A DNA stretch of 64,000 bases from a candidate division TM6 bacterium GW2011_GWF2_32_72 (lineage in GTDB: Bacteria > Babelota > Babeliae > Babelales > GWF2-32-72): contig LBON01000005.1 of NCBI GenBank assembly GCA_000989525.1, forward strand, positions 1 to 64,000. The letters are read 5' to 3'. The notes under the pieces were generated by a model. The model was not told where the DNA came from. It made no database searches and saw nothing but the letters and a program-made list of their open reading frames with translations. The translations under genes were made by a program, and so were the position numbers. This document shows, piece after piece, positions 24,722-33,340 of this stretch (position 1 is its first letter; the number at the start of each line of letters is the position of its first letter).

Positions 24722-25149
24722 TTTCTTCTCCCCCTAATAGAATTTGATAATAGGATAACAAGTTGTATTTTCATTTGTAAATAATTAGTTTATAAAAAAA
24801 TAAAATCATGGCATTTAATAAGGTTTTTTTGAGTCAATCTTATATGTCTTTTTTATTTAAAAAAACAAAGCAAAATAGTTCATTTAGACATCTGCTTGCG
24901 CTTTGTTTTGAGTTTTGCCCCAGGGTTTTGATTGAACTTGTTTGTCAGTGGTTGAATTGTGCGGCCTGAAAAACGTTCATTATAATCGATCTTCGAATGC
25001 CACACTTAGAATAAAGAGATTTTTATTCTTTTTATATTTGTTTCACATAGAAAAATGGGTATGGTTTTACAGATAATGTTGAGTTCTGTGGAGCTGAATT
25101 GTTATAGTTATTGTGTATTTAATTAAGCGAATTTGGGTAGGAGCGAACA
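24722..25149. other. Intergenic region between divergent genes
   Basis: This 428-base gap has no strong gene. An open frame at 24,808-24,969 (53 codons) has no ribosome site and is probably chance. A TTTTTTGAGTCAAT string near 24,824 repeats one at the dnaK operator but lacks the second arm. The right part holds promoters for the plus-strand gene at 25,150. Confidence 0.6.
25079..25108 (+). promoter_or_regulatory. Promoter of the 25,150 gene
   Basis: TTGAGT (25079-25084), an 18-base spacer and TATAGT (25103-25108) give a start about 35 bases before the ATG at 25150. A second possible set, TTGTGC and TATAAT, lies near 24,957-24,986. Confidence 0.5.
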
Positions 25150-25941
25150 ATGAGGGTTTTAGTTTTATTATTTTTTATTTATTCAAATGTATTGATATGT
25201 CTAGGAAATCCTTATGTAGACCATCATTCGGAATTACTAGTTATACATAGAAGACTAGCTAAACATGTCTTTTTTTTAAAAAGTTTGGGAACAACGAATC
25301 AATATATTTATGTTCCTTCCAAAAGTGATTTTCGGCTTTTAAAAAAATATCAATCAGATATGTTTGGGATGTTTAAAAGAAAAAAATTTTTAACATTGAA
25401 AAAGCCTCAATTTGATAACACCTTTATTTTTCAACATCCTTTAACCAAAGCATGTGTTGATAATTTATCTTTATGCAAAAATAATCTTATGTGTTTATTT
25501 AAAACTTGGGATAAATTTTCTATAGAAGATGATCCACAGGCAGATTTATTTTTGCGAGAATATTCTATTGTTATTCTTGCGTGCTACAAAGAGGTTTTAA
25601 TAAGTTCTAAACAAATTTCACCGTATGTAAAAAATTTTTTACCTGATGTAAAAGGTGCATTTAGTGTTTTGCAGGAGGTTGATTTAACTGAATTAATCGG
25701 CATATTAGATGATTATATGCGTTTAATTTCTATGATTATTGGAATTTATCAATCTAGTTCGCAGCTTTCTTGGGGGGACTGGTTGAAGTCAAATTGGTGG
25801 ATGATTCCAGCTCTTTCTGTGATGTTGTTGTTAAATTTTAGGCATGTGCTATTTGGTGGAAAACCAAGTGGCTTAAATTATGGCATTGGTGGCGGAGGCG
25901 AATCGTTTGATGGCGGACTTCCTTTTGATCAATACCAATAA
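25150..25941 (+). CDS. Secreted, membrane-anchored unknown protein, 263 aa
   Basis: Not recognised. The N-terminus (RVLVLLFFIYSNVLICLG) is a signal peptide. A helical body follows with Cys residues (ACVDNLSLCKNNLMC), then a C-terminal membrane helix (WWMIPALSVMLLLNF). The tail is Gly-rich (YGIGGGGESFDGG). The layout, exported body plus C-terminal anchor, suggests an envelope protein. The start has GTAGGAGCG before it. It opens the long plus-strand run that continues to 37,646. Confidence 0.6.
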   Translation: MRVLVLLFFIYSNVLICLGNPYVDHHSELLVIHRRLAKHVFFLKSLGTTNQYIYVPSKSDFRLLKKYQSDMFGMFKRKKFLTLKKPQFDNTFIFQHPLTKACVDNLSLCKNNLMCLFKTWDKFSIEDDPQADLFLREYSIVILACYKEVLISSKQISPYVKNFLPDVKGAFSVLQEVDLTELIGILDDYMRLISMIIGIYQSSSQLSWGDWLKSNWWMIPALSVMLLLNFRHVLFGGKPSGLNYGIGGGGESFDGGLPFDQYQ

Positions 25942-26005
25942 ATTTGCGGGTTGTGTTAACTAGTCATTAAACAATATTTTTTTTCTGTTATACTTAATTC
26001 TAAGA

Positions 26006-26052
26006 TATTTTATGTTGGCCGGAGGTTCTTCCCAAAGGGGGCCGGATGTTTT
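26006..26052 (+). promoter_or_regulatory. GC-rich leader of carD with direct repeats
   Basis: The 5' leader has GGCCGGAGG, TTCTTCCC and GGGGGCCGGATG in close order, strongly G/C-rich in an A/T-rich genome. GGCC at each end can pair, and GGCCGGAKG is directly repeated. The second repeat overlaps the carD start codon, so folding could occlude the start. Confidence 0.4.
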
Positions 26053-26564
26053 CTTTAAATGACAAAGTTATCTATCCTGGGCATGGTGTTGCAAAGGTAG
26101 TTAGAATTTTGGAAAAATGCATTGCAGGAAAACCGACTCAGTTTTTTGAACTTCATTTGATGAGCAAAGATATGACGGTATTAGTTCCTGTGTGCAACTT
26201 AAGCGTCATCGGTGTCAGAAAAATTAGTTCGTCTGATTTTATTCAAGACATTTTTAATATGTTAGCTGTCCCTATAAAAATTGCTGAAAACACAGAAGGG
26301 TTGCCTGTTAATTGGAATAAACGGAATAAGGATTATCAAGCTAAATTAAGATCCGGTGATCTACTGGAAATTTCAAAAATTTATAAAACATTAAAATTGA
26401 TTTCCGCAAGAAAAGAACTTTCTTTTGGTGAAAAATATTTGTTACAACAAACAGAAGGTTTGCTTGTTGAAGAAATTGCTCTTGTTTATAACTCTGAAGA
26501 AGACAGTGCTTTGGAATGTTTGAGATCAGCTTTAAGTAAAAATCAGATGTTTTCTTCTTTGTGA
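26046..26564 (+). CDS. carD: CarD/CdnL-type transcription regulator
   Basis: 172 aa. The N-terminal RNA polymerase-interacting domain has the family opening FSLNDKVIYPGHGVAKVVRI, followed by FELHLMSKDMTVLVPV, as in CarD/CdnL/TRCF proteins. The C-terminal helical DNA-contact domain has LRSGDLLEISKIYKTLKLISARKELSFGEK, split by loops. These proteins bind RNA polymerase beta and stabilise open complexes at rRNA and other promoters. The ATG lies five bases after a GGGGG ribosome site in an unusually G/C-rich leader. Ends in TGA. Confidence 0.9.
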   Translation: MFSLNDKVIYPGHGVAKVVRILEKCIAGKPTQFFELHLMSKDMTVLVPVCNLSVIGVRKISSSDFIQDIFNMLAVPIKIAENTEGLPVNWNKRNKDYQAKLRSGDLLEISKIYKTLKLISARKELSFGEKYLLQQTEGLLVEEIALVYNSEEDSALECLRSALSKNQMFSSL

Positions 26565-26620
26565 TATTCATTTATTATAAGAATAAAATTTTTATTTAAT
26601 TTTAAAATACAATTGGTTTT

Positions 26621-27586
26621 ATGAACAAGACATTATTAATTATAAGCGGCCCAACTGGTGTTGGCAAAAGTGATTTAGCAGAAAAGATAGCGGCTCAGGT
26701 TGGAGGCGAAATAGTTAATGCGGATATGGGCCAATTTTATGAACCCATTGGGATTGGTACTGCAAAGCCTAATTGGAAAGAATCTAAAATCCCTCATCAT
26801 TTATTTGATATTATTAATCAACCTAAAAATTTAACTGTTTATGAATATAGAAATCTTTTATTTAATAAACTTAATGAACTTTGGGAAAAGGGCCGTCTAC
26901 CAATTTTGGTAGGAGGTTCTTCTTTTTATTTAAAATCTTTATTTTATCCCCCATTAGATATTCCAGAAAATGAGTCAGCGTTTTGTAAGTTAGAAGATCT
27001 TGACGTTACCTGGGAAACTCTTAATAGTATTGATCCTAAACGAGCTGAGGATATAGAGTCAAATGATATCTATAGAATTAATCGTGCATTAGAGCTTTGG
27101 TGTAAGACAGGTAAAAAACCTTCAGAATTAGAGCCGGAGTTTGATGTTAATTTTCCATCCGAATTTCATTTTATTTATGTGTTAAGAGATCGAGCAGAAC
27201 TCTATAACAGAATTAATTTAAGAACCCGTCAAATGTTAAATGAAGGGTGGATTCAAGAAGTTCAAAATATTTTGGGAACGTCTTGGGAAGATTTTTTAAA
27301 TGAGAAAAAATTAATTGGATATCCTGATATAATCGATTATTTGACACAACAAAAAAACATTGCCAATAAAGAAGATTTAATTGAAATTATAAGCAAAAAA
27401 ACTAGAAATTATGCAAAGCGGCAAATAATTTTTTGGAGAATGTTAAAGAGTAAGTTGGGCAAAGATCTTGAATCATTGCAAAAAAGCGGTTGCTATTTAG
27501 CATCAACTTTGCATGAGGTGAACTTGACGACCGAGCCTATTGAAGGGTATATTGAACAGCTGTTATGGCATCTTAAAAATCGTTAA
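26621..27586 (+). CDS. miaA: tRNA dimethylallyltransferase MiaA
   Basis: Adds an isopentenyl group to A37 of tRNAs that read UNN codons. The P-loop ISGPTGVGKSDLAEK is near residue 8. The family motifs are NADMGQFYEPIGIGTAKP (usual form D-S-M-Q), HHLFDI, VGGSSFYLKSL and the C-terminal tRNA-binding part with YAKRQIIFWRML. The length of 321 aa is normal. It starts 56 bases after carD and is followed in 16 bases by the SPOR gene. Confidence 0.96.
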   Translation: MNKTLLIISGPTGVGKSDLAEKIAAQVGGEIVNADMGQFYEPIGIGTAKPNWKESKIPHHLFDIINQPKNLTVYEYRNLLFNKLNELWEKGRLPILVGGSSFYLKSLFYPPLDIPENESAFCKLEDLDVTWETLNSIDPKRAEDIESNDIYRINRALELWCKTGKKPSELEPEFDVNFPSEFHFIYVLRDRAELYNRINLRTRQMLNEGWIQEVQNILGTSWEDFLNEKKLIGYPDIIDYLTQQKNIANKEDLIEIISKKTRNYAKRQIIFWRMLKSKLGKDLESLQKSGCYLASTLHEVNLTTEPIEGYIEQLLWHLKNR

Positions 27587-27602
27587 AAAAGGTAGAAAGT
27601 TT

Positions 27603-28268
27603 ATGAATTTTGAAACATTAAAATCAAAAAAAAATAAATATTCTGAAATCGTTTTAAGTAGTAGGCAGATCAGTTGGATTGGATCTGGCATTGTGATTTT
27701 TTCTTTTTTTGTATTTGTTTCGGGATATTTTTTGGGATGTAAAAATTCAGTTGAAAAATTTACAGATAAAATGGAAAAAGAAGCTTTTGTTGATAATATA
27801 CATTATTCAATGGCTGACATGTATGATAAAGGTGAAAATATTGCTTGCAAGGAAGATTTAAGGGATGATTTAGATCAAATTCCTTTACTTGAAAATAAAG
27901 AAGAAAAAATGGAAATTGTCGCAGCAGAGCTTCCTGAAAAGGCACAAGTAGTAAAAAATGAGAATGTTGCAGAAGATAAAGTAACAACCAATATATCGGA
28001 TGTAAAAAAATCTGAATCGGGTAAGTTGTTTTATGCGGAATTGGTAGGGTTTGGATCAGCTAAAGCGGCACAAAAATTTGTAGAAAAAATGGAAAAAAAT
28101 GGATTGAAAATTTCACTCAAAAAAAGACAAAGCAAAGGGAAAAAGGGTCGGGTAGTCACATGGTATCAGGCAGTGACTGATAAGTATTTAGAAAAGGAAG
28201 AGTTGCAAAAATTTGTCGATAAGATAAAAACAATAGAAGCGCTTCATGATGTTAGAATTTGTGTTTAA
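27603..28268 (+). CDS. SPOR-like domain membrane protein
   Basis: 221 aa from the ATG at 27603, chosen because AAAAAAGGTAGAAAG lies just upstream; a longer in-frame extension would overlap miaA. A short cytoplasmic head is followed by one membrane helix (about 20-42), an acidic, Lys/Glu-rich linker, and a C-terminal SPOR-like fold (FYAELVGFGSAKAAQKFVEKM to the end). SPOR domains bind denuded glycan strands at division septa. A role in septal or wall targeting is likely. In the same operon as PpiD. Confidence 0.75.
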   Translation: MNFETLKSKKNKYSEIVLSSRQISWIGSGIVIFSFFVFVSGYFLGCKNSVEKFTDKMEKEAFVDNIHYSMADMYDKGENIACKEDLRDDLDQIPLLENKEEKMEIVAAELPEKAQVVKNENVAEDKVTTNISDVKKSESGKLFYAELVGFGSAKAAQKFVEKMEKNGLKISLKKRQSKGKKGRVVTWYQAVTDKYLEKEELQKFVDKIKTIEALHDVRICV

Positions 28269-28300
28269 AAAATTAATATTTTTAAGAAAGGATTAAGGCT

Positions 28301-30280
28301 GTGATTAGTTACATCAGAAGAGGAATGCAAAACGAAATTGTTTACAAGGTTATTGTTATCGGTTCGGTCGCCTTTTTGATTATTGCCTGGTACATTTTGC
28401 CAATGTTTGATCAGAAAAGAAAAGATTATTTGAGTCAGACAGTTGTGACGGTTAATGGTTCATCGGTTCCTCTAAGGGAATTAAAAAAGAAGTCAGAGAA
28501 TATTCAAAATCAAATTAGTGCTATGAGGCAGGCTTATGGTGCCGTGGTAGACAATTTCTTAAAACATATGGGATTAGATAAAAATCCTGAAACTGCCGCA
28601 ATGAATCATATAATTAGACAAGAACTTATGGCTCAATCTGCAAATTCTATACCTGTAAATGTAAACCCAGATTTTGCAACATTGCGTCTGTTTAATCCTT
28701 TTTTTGTTGCCAAAGAGCTTGCTGATATTGTTCCTTACTATCAGATCATGGATCAGTATGGTAAGTTAGATATGGACGCGCTTAAAAGCTTTCTTCAACA
28801 AAGACAAATGACGTGGTCTGACTTTGAAAAAGAACTACAAAAAAGAGTTGCTGTTTCAATAGCAAAAAATTTAGTAGAAAATGCTTTTTATACTCCTAAG
28901 TTTGATTTAGATTTAGAGTTGATTGCTCAAAATCAAGAAAAAGATTTTACAATTTTAACTTTCCCTATTTCTAAGTATGTAAATGAACTTAAATCACAAA
29001 AACTTGATGAAGCTGCGTTGGATCGTTTTTATAAAAAACAAAATAAAGATTCAAAAAAATATTTAGTCCCAGAAAAACGAGATGGTAATCTTTGGTCTTT
29101 TGATATAAAAGAATACAACGCGTTAGTAAGTAATGAAGATATTGAAAAATATTATGATAAAGTAAAACGATCCAAATATATGGAAGCTCCTGCAAAAATT
29201 AAAGTCAGACGCATTTTATTTACAGTAGATGAAGCTAACCCTTCTGATGGTGTAAGAACTAAGGCGGAAAGTTTAAGGCAAGAAATATTAATTGATAAAT
29301 CAAAATTTGCAGAATTTGCAAAACAGTATTCTGCTGATAAAGAAACAGCAAAAAAAGGTGGATTGATTGAATTCTTTGAACGAGGTTCTAGGGATCCAAA
29401 TTTTGAAAAAGCAGCCTTTATATTACAAGAAGATGGCGATGTTTCAGCGGTTACAGAAACAAAGGATGGCCTAGAAATAATTCAAAGAATTTCTAAGAAA
29501 AATCCAGAGTATAAACCACTTGAAAAAGTTAAAGCCGAAATTCGTGATTTGCTGGCTGTTAGAGAATTTAAACAAGCATTTGCGCAAGATATAAGTCGTG
29601 TATTAGATTCTGAAAACTTTGTTGAATTTGCAAATTCCAAAAAAGCAAAAAAAGAATTCAAAAAAGGTATTTCTAAAGATGGTTCACAAATAGCACAAAG
29701 ATTGTTCCGCGTTTCTTCTATTGGTGAAAGAGCCTATTTTGTTGATGTTGAAAATAAAAAAGGCGTTGTGGTTGAGCTTGCAAACATTGATAAGAGTTAT
29801 ACTCCTGAATTAAAAGATGTTGAGGCATTAGTTAAAGAAGATTATTACCAAGAAAAGGCAAAAACTTTATTGGAAGAAAATCTTAAAAAAGCAAAAGCTA
29901 TGAGTTTTACAAAATCAATTTCTGAAGTCGCAAAAGAGTTTAGAGTTTCAGAAACCAAAACAGGATTTGTTTTGGTAAAAAAAGCTTCTGAGAATTCAGT
30001 TCTTAAAAAACTAGAAGATCAGGGAATAACTGTATCATCATTGTTTCTTTTAGATCAAAAAGGAGCAGTTAAGGTATTTGAGGGTCCTCAAAGCGGATTA
30101 TTAGTAAAGTTAGAAGGTACCAAACTTGTTGAAAAGTCCGATCAAAACCCAAGCTTAAAAGAAATTGAAGCAGGTCAAGAACAAAGCTACAGGCAAATAG
30201 GTGAAGCATCATTTGTTGCTTCTTTGTATAGAAATGCTAAAATAGATATCGACAACACCTTGTACTCTGTGAAAGAATAA
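28301..30280 (+). CDS. Inner-membrane foldase of the PpiD/SurA type
   Basis: 659 aa starting at GTG (28301) with AAGGATTAAGG upstream. One N-terminal membrane helix (about 18-37) anchors the protein, with the rest in the periplasm. A SurA-like N-terminal region is followed by one parvulin (PpiC) domain at about 300-405, with [31 protein letters not shown] and [16 protein letters not shown] second degenerate helical part and a C-terminal lobe follow. It assists folding of exported proteins as in E. coli PpiD. The recA start is only seven bases after the stop. Confidence 0.88.
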   Translation: MISYIRRGMQNEIVYKVIVIGSVAFLIIAWYILPMFDQKRKDYLSQTVVTVNGSSVPLRELKKKSENIQNQISAMRQAYGAVVDNFLKHMGLDKNPETAAMNHIIRQELMAQSANSIPVNVNPDFATLRLFNPFFVAKELADIVPYYQIMDQYGKLDMDALKSFLQQRQMTWSDFEKELQKRVAVSIAKNLVENAFYTPKFDLDLELIAQNQEKDFTILTFPISKYVNELKSQKLDEAALDRFYKKQNKDSKKYLVPEKRDGNLWSFDIKEYNALVSNEDIEKYYDKVKRSKYMEAPAKIKVRRILFTVDEANPSDGVRTKAESLRQEILIDKSKFAEFAKQYSADKETAKKGGLIEFFERGSRDPNFEKAAFILQEDGDVSAVTETKDGLEIIQRISKKNPEYKPLEKVKAEIRDLLAVREFKQAFAQDISRVLDSENFVEFANSKKAKKEFKKGISKDGSQIAQRLFRVSSIGERAYFVDVENKKGVVVELANIDKSYTPELKDVEALVKEDYYQEKAKTLLEENLKKAKAMSFTKSISEVAKEFRVSETKTGFVLVKKASENSVLKKLEDQGITVSSLFLLDQKGAVKVFEGPQSGLLVKLEGTKLVEKSDQNPSLKEIEAGQEQSYRQIGEASFVASLYRNAKIDIDNTLYSVKE

Positions 30281-30287
30281 TAAAAAA

Positions 30288-31349
30288 ATGAAAATAAAGA
30301 ATGAGATTAAGGCCGCAAAACAGGCTCCTGATAACGAATTTGATGCAAAAAAGAAGGCCTTAGAGGTTACATTTGCACAGATTGACAAACAATATGGACA
30401 AGGTTCCGTAATGATGTTAGGTCAGTCTGAAAATAGAAAATTTGATGTTATTTCTACCGGATCTATTCTAATTGATCAGGCTATTGGCATTGGGGGTTAC
30501 CCAAAAGGTCGAATAGTTGAGATATTTGGCCCAGAGTCTTCTGGTAAAACAACTTTAGCATTGCATGCAATTGCCCAAACCCAAAAAAAAGGCGGAATTT
30601 GTGCATTTATTGATGCTGAACATGCTATGGATCCATCTTATGCTGCCAATTTAGGTATTAATATTGATGATTTGATTATCTCACAGCCTGATTTTGGTGA
30701 ACAGGCGTTGGATATTGCTGAAATTTTGGTAAGATCTAATGCTGTTGATATGATAGTTATCGACTCTGTGGCAGCGTTAGTTCCTAAAGCTGAGTTAGAG
30801 GGTGAGATGGGCGATGCCCATATGGGGTTGCAAGCTAGATTGATGTCTCAGGCCTTAAGAAAGCTTACTCCAATTGTTCATAAGTCAAAAACTGTAATTG
30901 TTTTCATCAATCAGGTGAGACAAAAAATTGGTGGCATGGCTTATGGTAATAATGAAGTGACAACAGGTGGTAATGCTTTGAAATTTTATTCTTCACTTCG
31001 TCTTGAAGTTAGAAAAATGGCTAGCTTGAAAAAAAATGAGGATCATTTTGGCAACCGTGTTGTTGTCAAAGTGGTTAAAAATAAGATGGCTCCTCCATTT
31101 AAACGTGTTGAATTAGACTTGTTATTTGGTGTAGGTATTAGTAAGGAATTAGATCTTTTGGATGCAGCGTTGCATTACGGTGTTATAGATAAATCCGGGG
31201 CTTGGCTTGCATATAATGGTTCTAATTTTGCTCAAGGTCGTGAACAAGCACTTAAATCTTTGCAGACAGATAAACAACTGGCTGAGGATGTAGAAAACAG
31301 CGTGTTTAAGGCTATTCAAGAAAAGCAAGCTGTTGTTGATTTATTTTAA
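30288..31349 (+). CDS. recA: Recombinase RecA
   Basis: Forms ATP-dependent filaments on single-stranded DNA for strand exchange. The N-terminus has [14 protein letters not shown], the Walker A is [10 protein letters not shown] (residues 81-90), then [10 protein letters not shown], the [19 protein letters not shown] loop and [14 protein letters not shown]. The C-terminus is short, without a long acidic tail. At 353 aa it is normal. It follows PpiD by seven bases and precedes infC by 24; no LexA-type box is visible upstream. Confidence 0.99.
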   Translation: MKIKNEIKAAKQAPDNEFDAKKKALEVTFAQIDKQYGQGSVMMLGQSENRKFDVISTGSILIDQAIGIGGYPKGRIVEIFGPESSGKTTLALHAIAQTQKKGGICAFIDAEHAMDPSYAANLGINIDDLIISQPDFGEQALDIAEILVRSNAVDMIVIDSVAALVPKAELEGEMGDAHMGLQARLMSQALRKLTPIVHKSKTVIVFINQVRQKIGGMAYGNNEVTTGGNALKFYSSLRLEVRKMASLKKNEDHFGNRVVVKVVKNKMAPPFKRVELDLLFGVGISKELDLLDAALHYGVIDKSGAWLAYNGSNFAQGREQALKSLQTDKQLAEDVENSVFKAIQEKQAVVDLF

Positions 31350-31373
31350 TTAGTTAAAACGGGTAGGTAAAAT

Positions 31374-31922
31374 TTGAAAAATAATGTTAAAGACACTCAA
31401 CAGCCTATTAATGAGGCGATTAAAGCGTCTTCATTACAGGTTATTGGTGAAACAGGGGAAAATCTCGGAACAATCTCAAGAAGTGAAGCTTTGAGGTTGG
31501 CAAGAGAAGCAAGCCTTGATTTGGTTTTGTTATCGCCAGAAGGCGGTGAAGGTTTGCCAGTCGCTAAGATCATGGATTTTGGCAAGGTTCTTTACGCCAA
31601 GAAGAAAAAGCAATCTGAAGCAAAAAAGCGTCAGAAGGTTATTCAGATAAAGGAAATCAAAATGCGTCCTAAAATTGGCGAACATGATTTTCAAACCAAA
31701 TTAAAACATGGTGTAAGCTTTTTGCAAGATGGCAATAAGTTAAAGATTACACTAATGTTTAGGGGTAGAGAGATAACAACTAAGGAAGAGCGTGGAGCAG
31801 AATTCTTTGATAAAATTGTCGCTACCCTAAAAGAAATGGGTATGGATAACTTGATAATGGAAAAAGATTCCATTACAGGTGGTTTTTGGTCTAGAATTTT
31901 TAGTACAAAAAATATTAAGTAA
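31374..31922 (+). CDS. infC: Translation initiation factor IF-3
   Basis: Binds the 30S subunit and checks start-codon pairing. The N-terminal domain has NEAIKASSLQVIGETGENLG and ALRLAREASLDLVLLSPEG, the C-terminal domain KEIKMRPKIGEHDFQTKL and VTLMFRGREI-type sequence. The gene starts with TTG (31374) after GGGTAGGT. A non-ATG start is normal for infC, where it lets IF-3 limit its own synthesis by rejecting poor starts. It leads the infC-rpmI-rplT set. Confidence 0.97.
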   Translation: MKNNVKDTQQPINEAIKASSLQVIGETGENLGTISRSEALRLAREASLDLVLLSPEGGEGLPVAKIMDFGKVLYAKKKKQSEAKKRQKVIQIKEIKMRPKIGEHDFQTKLKHGVSFLQDGNKLKITLMFRGREITTKEERGAEFFDKIVATLKEMGMDNLIMEKDSITGGFWSRIFSTKNIK

Positions 31923-31946
31923 CTCGATAATTTAATAGGATTTAAA

Positions 31947-32156
31947 ATGGCAAAAGCACAAGCTAAAATGAAAACTAGATCGGCTGCAAAAAAAAGATTT
32001 AAGGTTTTAAAAAGTGGGGCGGTGAAGCATGGTAAGGCATATAGAAGACACCTTTTGACTAAAAAATCAAGAAAGACCAAAAGGAATTTGAGGGGTGCTG
32101 GCTACTTGCTTAGTGCCGATGCAAAAAATATGTTAATTTGCATGCCTTATGCTTAA
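31947..32156 (+). CDS. rpmI: 50S ribosomal protein L35
   Basis: 69 aa, highly basic. The motif [22 protein letters not shown] and the ending [24 protein letters not shown], split by the [10 protein letters not shown] part, are typical of L35. It lies between infC and rplT at 24 and 42 bases, the classical order. Confidence 0.97.
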   Translation: MAKAQAKMKTRSAAKKRFKVLKSGAVKHGKAYRRHLLTKKSRKTKRNLRGAGYLLSADAKNMLICMPYA

Positions 32157-32198
32157 GTATTTAACGTTTAATAGTTTATAAATAATTAGGATTACATT

Positions 32199-32549
32199 AT
32201 GTCAAGAGTAAAACGCGGTATCGCTACAAAAAAAAGACACAAACGTCTTCTGAAACATACTAAGGGTTTTTGGGGACAAAGAAAAAATATTTTTAAAAGA
32301 GCCAAAGAAACTCTGTTGAGAGCATGGGCCTTTGCTTTTAAGGGTCGTAAGCTTAAAAAAAGAGATATGCGCGCCTTGTTTATTACAAGAATTAGTGCCG
32401 CTGCAAAATCTAATGGTTTATCTTATAGTAGATTAATTCATGGTCTGAATAAAGCTAATATTTCTCTTAATAGAAAGATGCTTAGTCAACTTGCAATCTT
32501 CGACTCAAAGGCATTTTCTGCGATAGTTAACAAAGCAAAAGTTAGCTAA
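32199..32549 (+). CDS. rplT: 50S ribosomal protein L20
   Basis: 116 aa, basic. The start SRVKRGIATKKRHKRLLKHT, then GFWGQRKNIFKRAKETLLRA and FITRISAAAKSNGLSYSRLI, match L20. In other bacteria L20 represses its own operon by binding the leader. A strong terminator follows, ending the translation block. Confidence 0.98.
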   Translation: MSRVKRGIATKKRHKRLLKHTKGFWGQRKNIFKRAKETLLRAWAFAFKGRKLKKRDMRALFITRISAAAKSNGLSYSRLIHGLNKANISLNRKMLSQLAIFDSKAFSAIVNKAKVS

Positions 32550-32560
32550 TCTTGACAATT

Positions 32561-32602
32561 AAAAGACCAACTTATTAAAATAAGTTTGTCTTTTTAATTT
32601 TT
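32561..32602 (+). terminator. Terminator after rplT
   Basis: AAAAGAC-c-AACTTA pairs with TAAGTT-t-GTCTTTT, followed by a T-rich tract. It separates the infC-rpmI-rplT transcript from the coiled-coil/zapA genes. Confidence 0.85.
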
Positions 32603-32618
32603 TGTCGAGGAGAATGAA

Positions 32619-32888
32619 GTGGAAATGCTAAAAATGTTAGAAGATAAAGTTGCTGGTTTAATAGCCATTGTGAAAGATCTAAGGCTTGAGAATATTAAAC
32701 TTACCGAAGAAAATGTATTGTTAATGGAAGAAATTAATACATTGACAGAAAAACTAGGTAAATTGGAAGATTCTCTTCTTAAGGGATCAGCCGATGTTAG
32801 AGAACTTAGCGAAGAAAAAGTTTTGGCTAAACGCGCCATGGATGAGTTGATTAGAAGTATAGATTCATTTGTCGGAAGCGAAGAGTAG
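32619..32888 (+). CDS. Coiled-coil protein paired with ZapA, 89 aa
   Basis: Starts at GTG (32619) after GAGGAGAA; an ATG six bases on is the alternative. The whole protein is a heptad coiled coil (LEDKVAGLIAIVKDLRLEN, TEENVLLMEEINTLTEKLGK). Small coiled coils next to zapA in other bacteria are ZapB-like Z-ring factors. The resemblance here is to shape and context, not sequence. It ends four bases before the zapA start. Confidence 0.7.
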   Translation: MEMLKMLEDKVAGLIAIVKDLRLENIKLTEENVLLMEEINTLTEKLGKLEDSLLKGSADVRELSEEKVLAKRAMDELIRSIDSFVGSEE

Positions 32889-32892
32889 TCGT

Positions 32893-33183
32893 ATGGGAGA
32901 GCAAAGAAAATATACAATTACAATTTTTGCTAATCCGTACGTTCTTGTTAGTGATGAAACAGAAAAACATCTTATGTCTTCTGCGAGTTTAGTTGATTCA
33001 TTGATGACTGAAATCGCTACTAAGGTTGGTGCGGAAAATGTCGTTCGTGTTGCTGTTCTTGCCGCTGTCAAGTTGGCTAGTAAGACTTTGAAGCTAGAAG
33101 ATAAAATTTCAAGAAACAACTATGAAGTAGAGTTATTGGCTGATATGATTGATCAAGAATTAAAAACCTTGCAAAAATTTTAA
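32893..33183 (+). CDS. zapA: Cell division protein ZapA-like
   Basis: 96 aa. The pattern KYTITIFANPYVLVSDETEKHL followed by SASLVDSLMTEIATKV and the helical VVRVAVLAAVKLASKTLKLED matches ZapA, which bundles FtsZ filaments at mid-cell; the first motif is split by a turn. The ATG at 32893 is preferred over an upstream TTG. With the coiled-coil partner it forms a likely Z-ring module. ftsZ itself is not in the window. Confidence 0.82.
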   Translation: MGEQRKYTITIFANPYVLVSDETEKHLMSSASLVDSLMTEIATKVGAENVVRVAVLAAVKLASKTLKLEDKISRNNYEVELLADMIDQELKTLQKF

Positions 33184-33340
33184 ATGGAAGCTTACCGCTT
33201 AAAAATTTTTATTTTTAGATTCTAACGTTTTTCCAACTTTTAGTGTTTGAACCACTTCTTTTTTTCGTATAAGAAAAAAGGATGCTGTTTGCATATAAAA
33301 TTTTATTTATTAGTTGATTAAAAAATCGTTAGGAAAATAT

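Noticed and set aside
24808-24969. Possible 53-codon gene
   Set aside because: No ribosome site, ordinary composition, and it overlaps promoter-like sequence for the next gene.
32594-32917. Minus-strand open frame opposite the coiled-coil gene
   Set aside because: Antisense shadow of a coiled-coil gene with good start and context.
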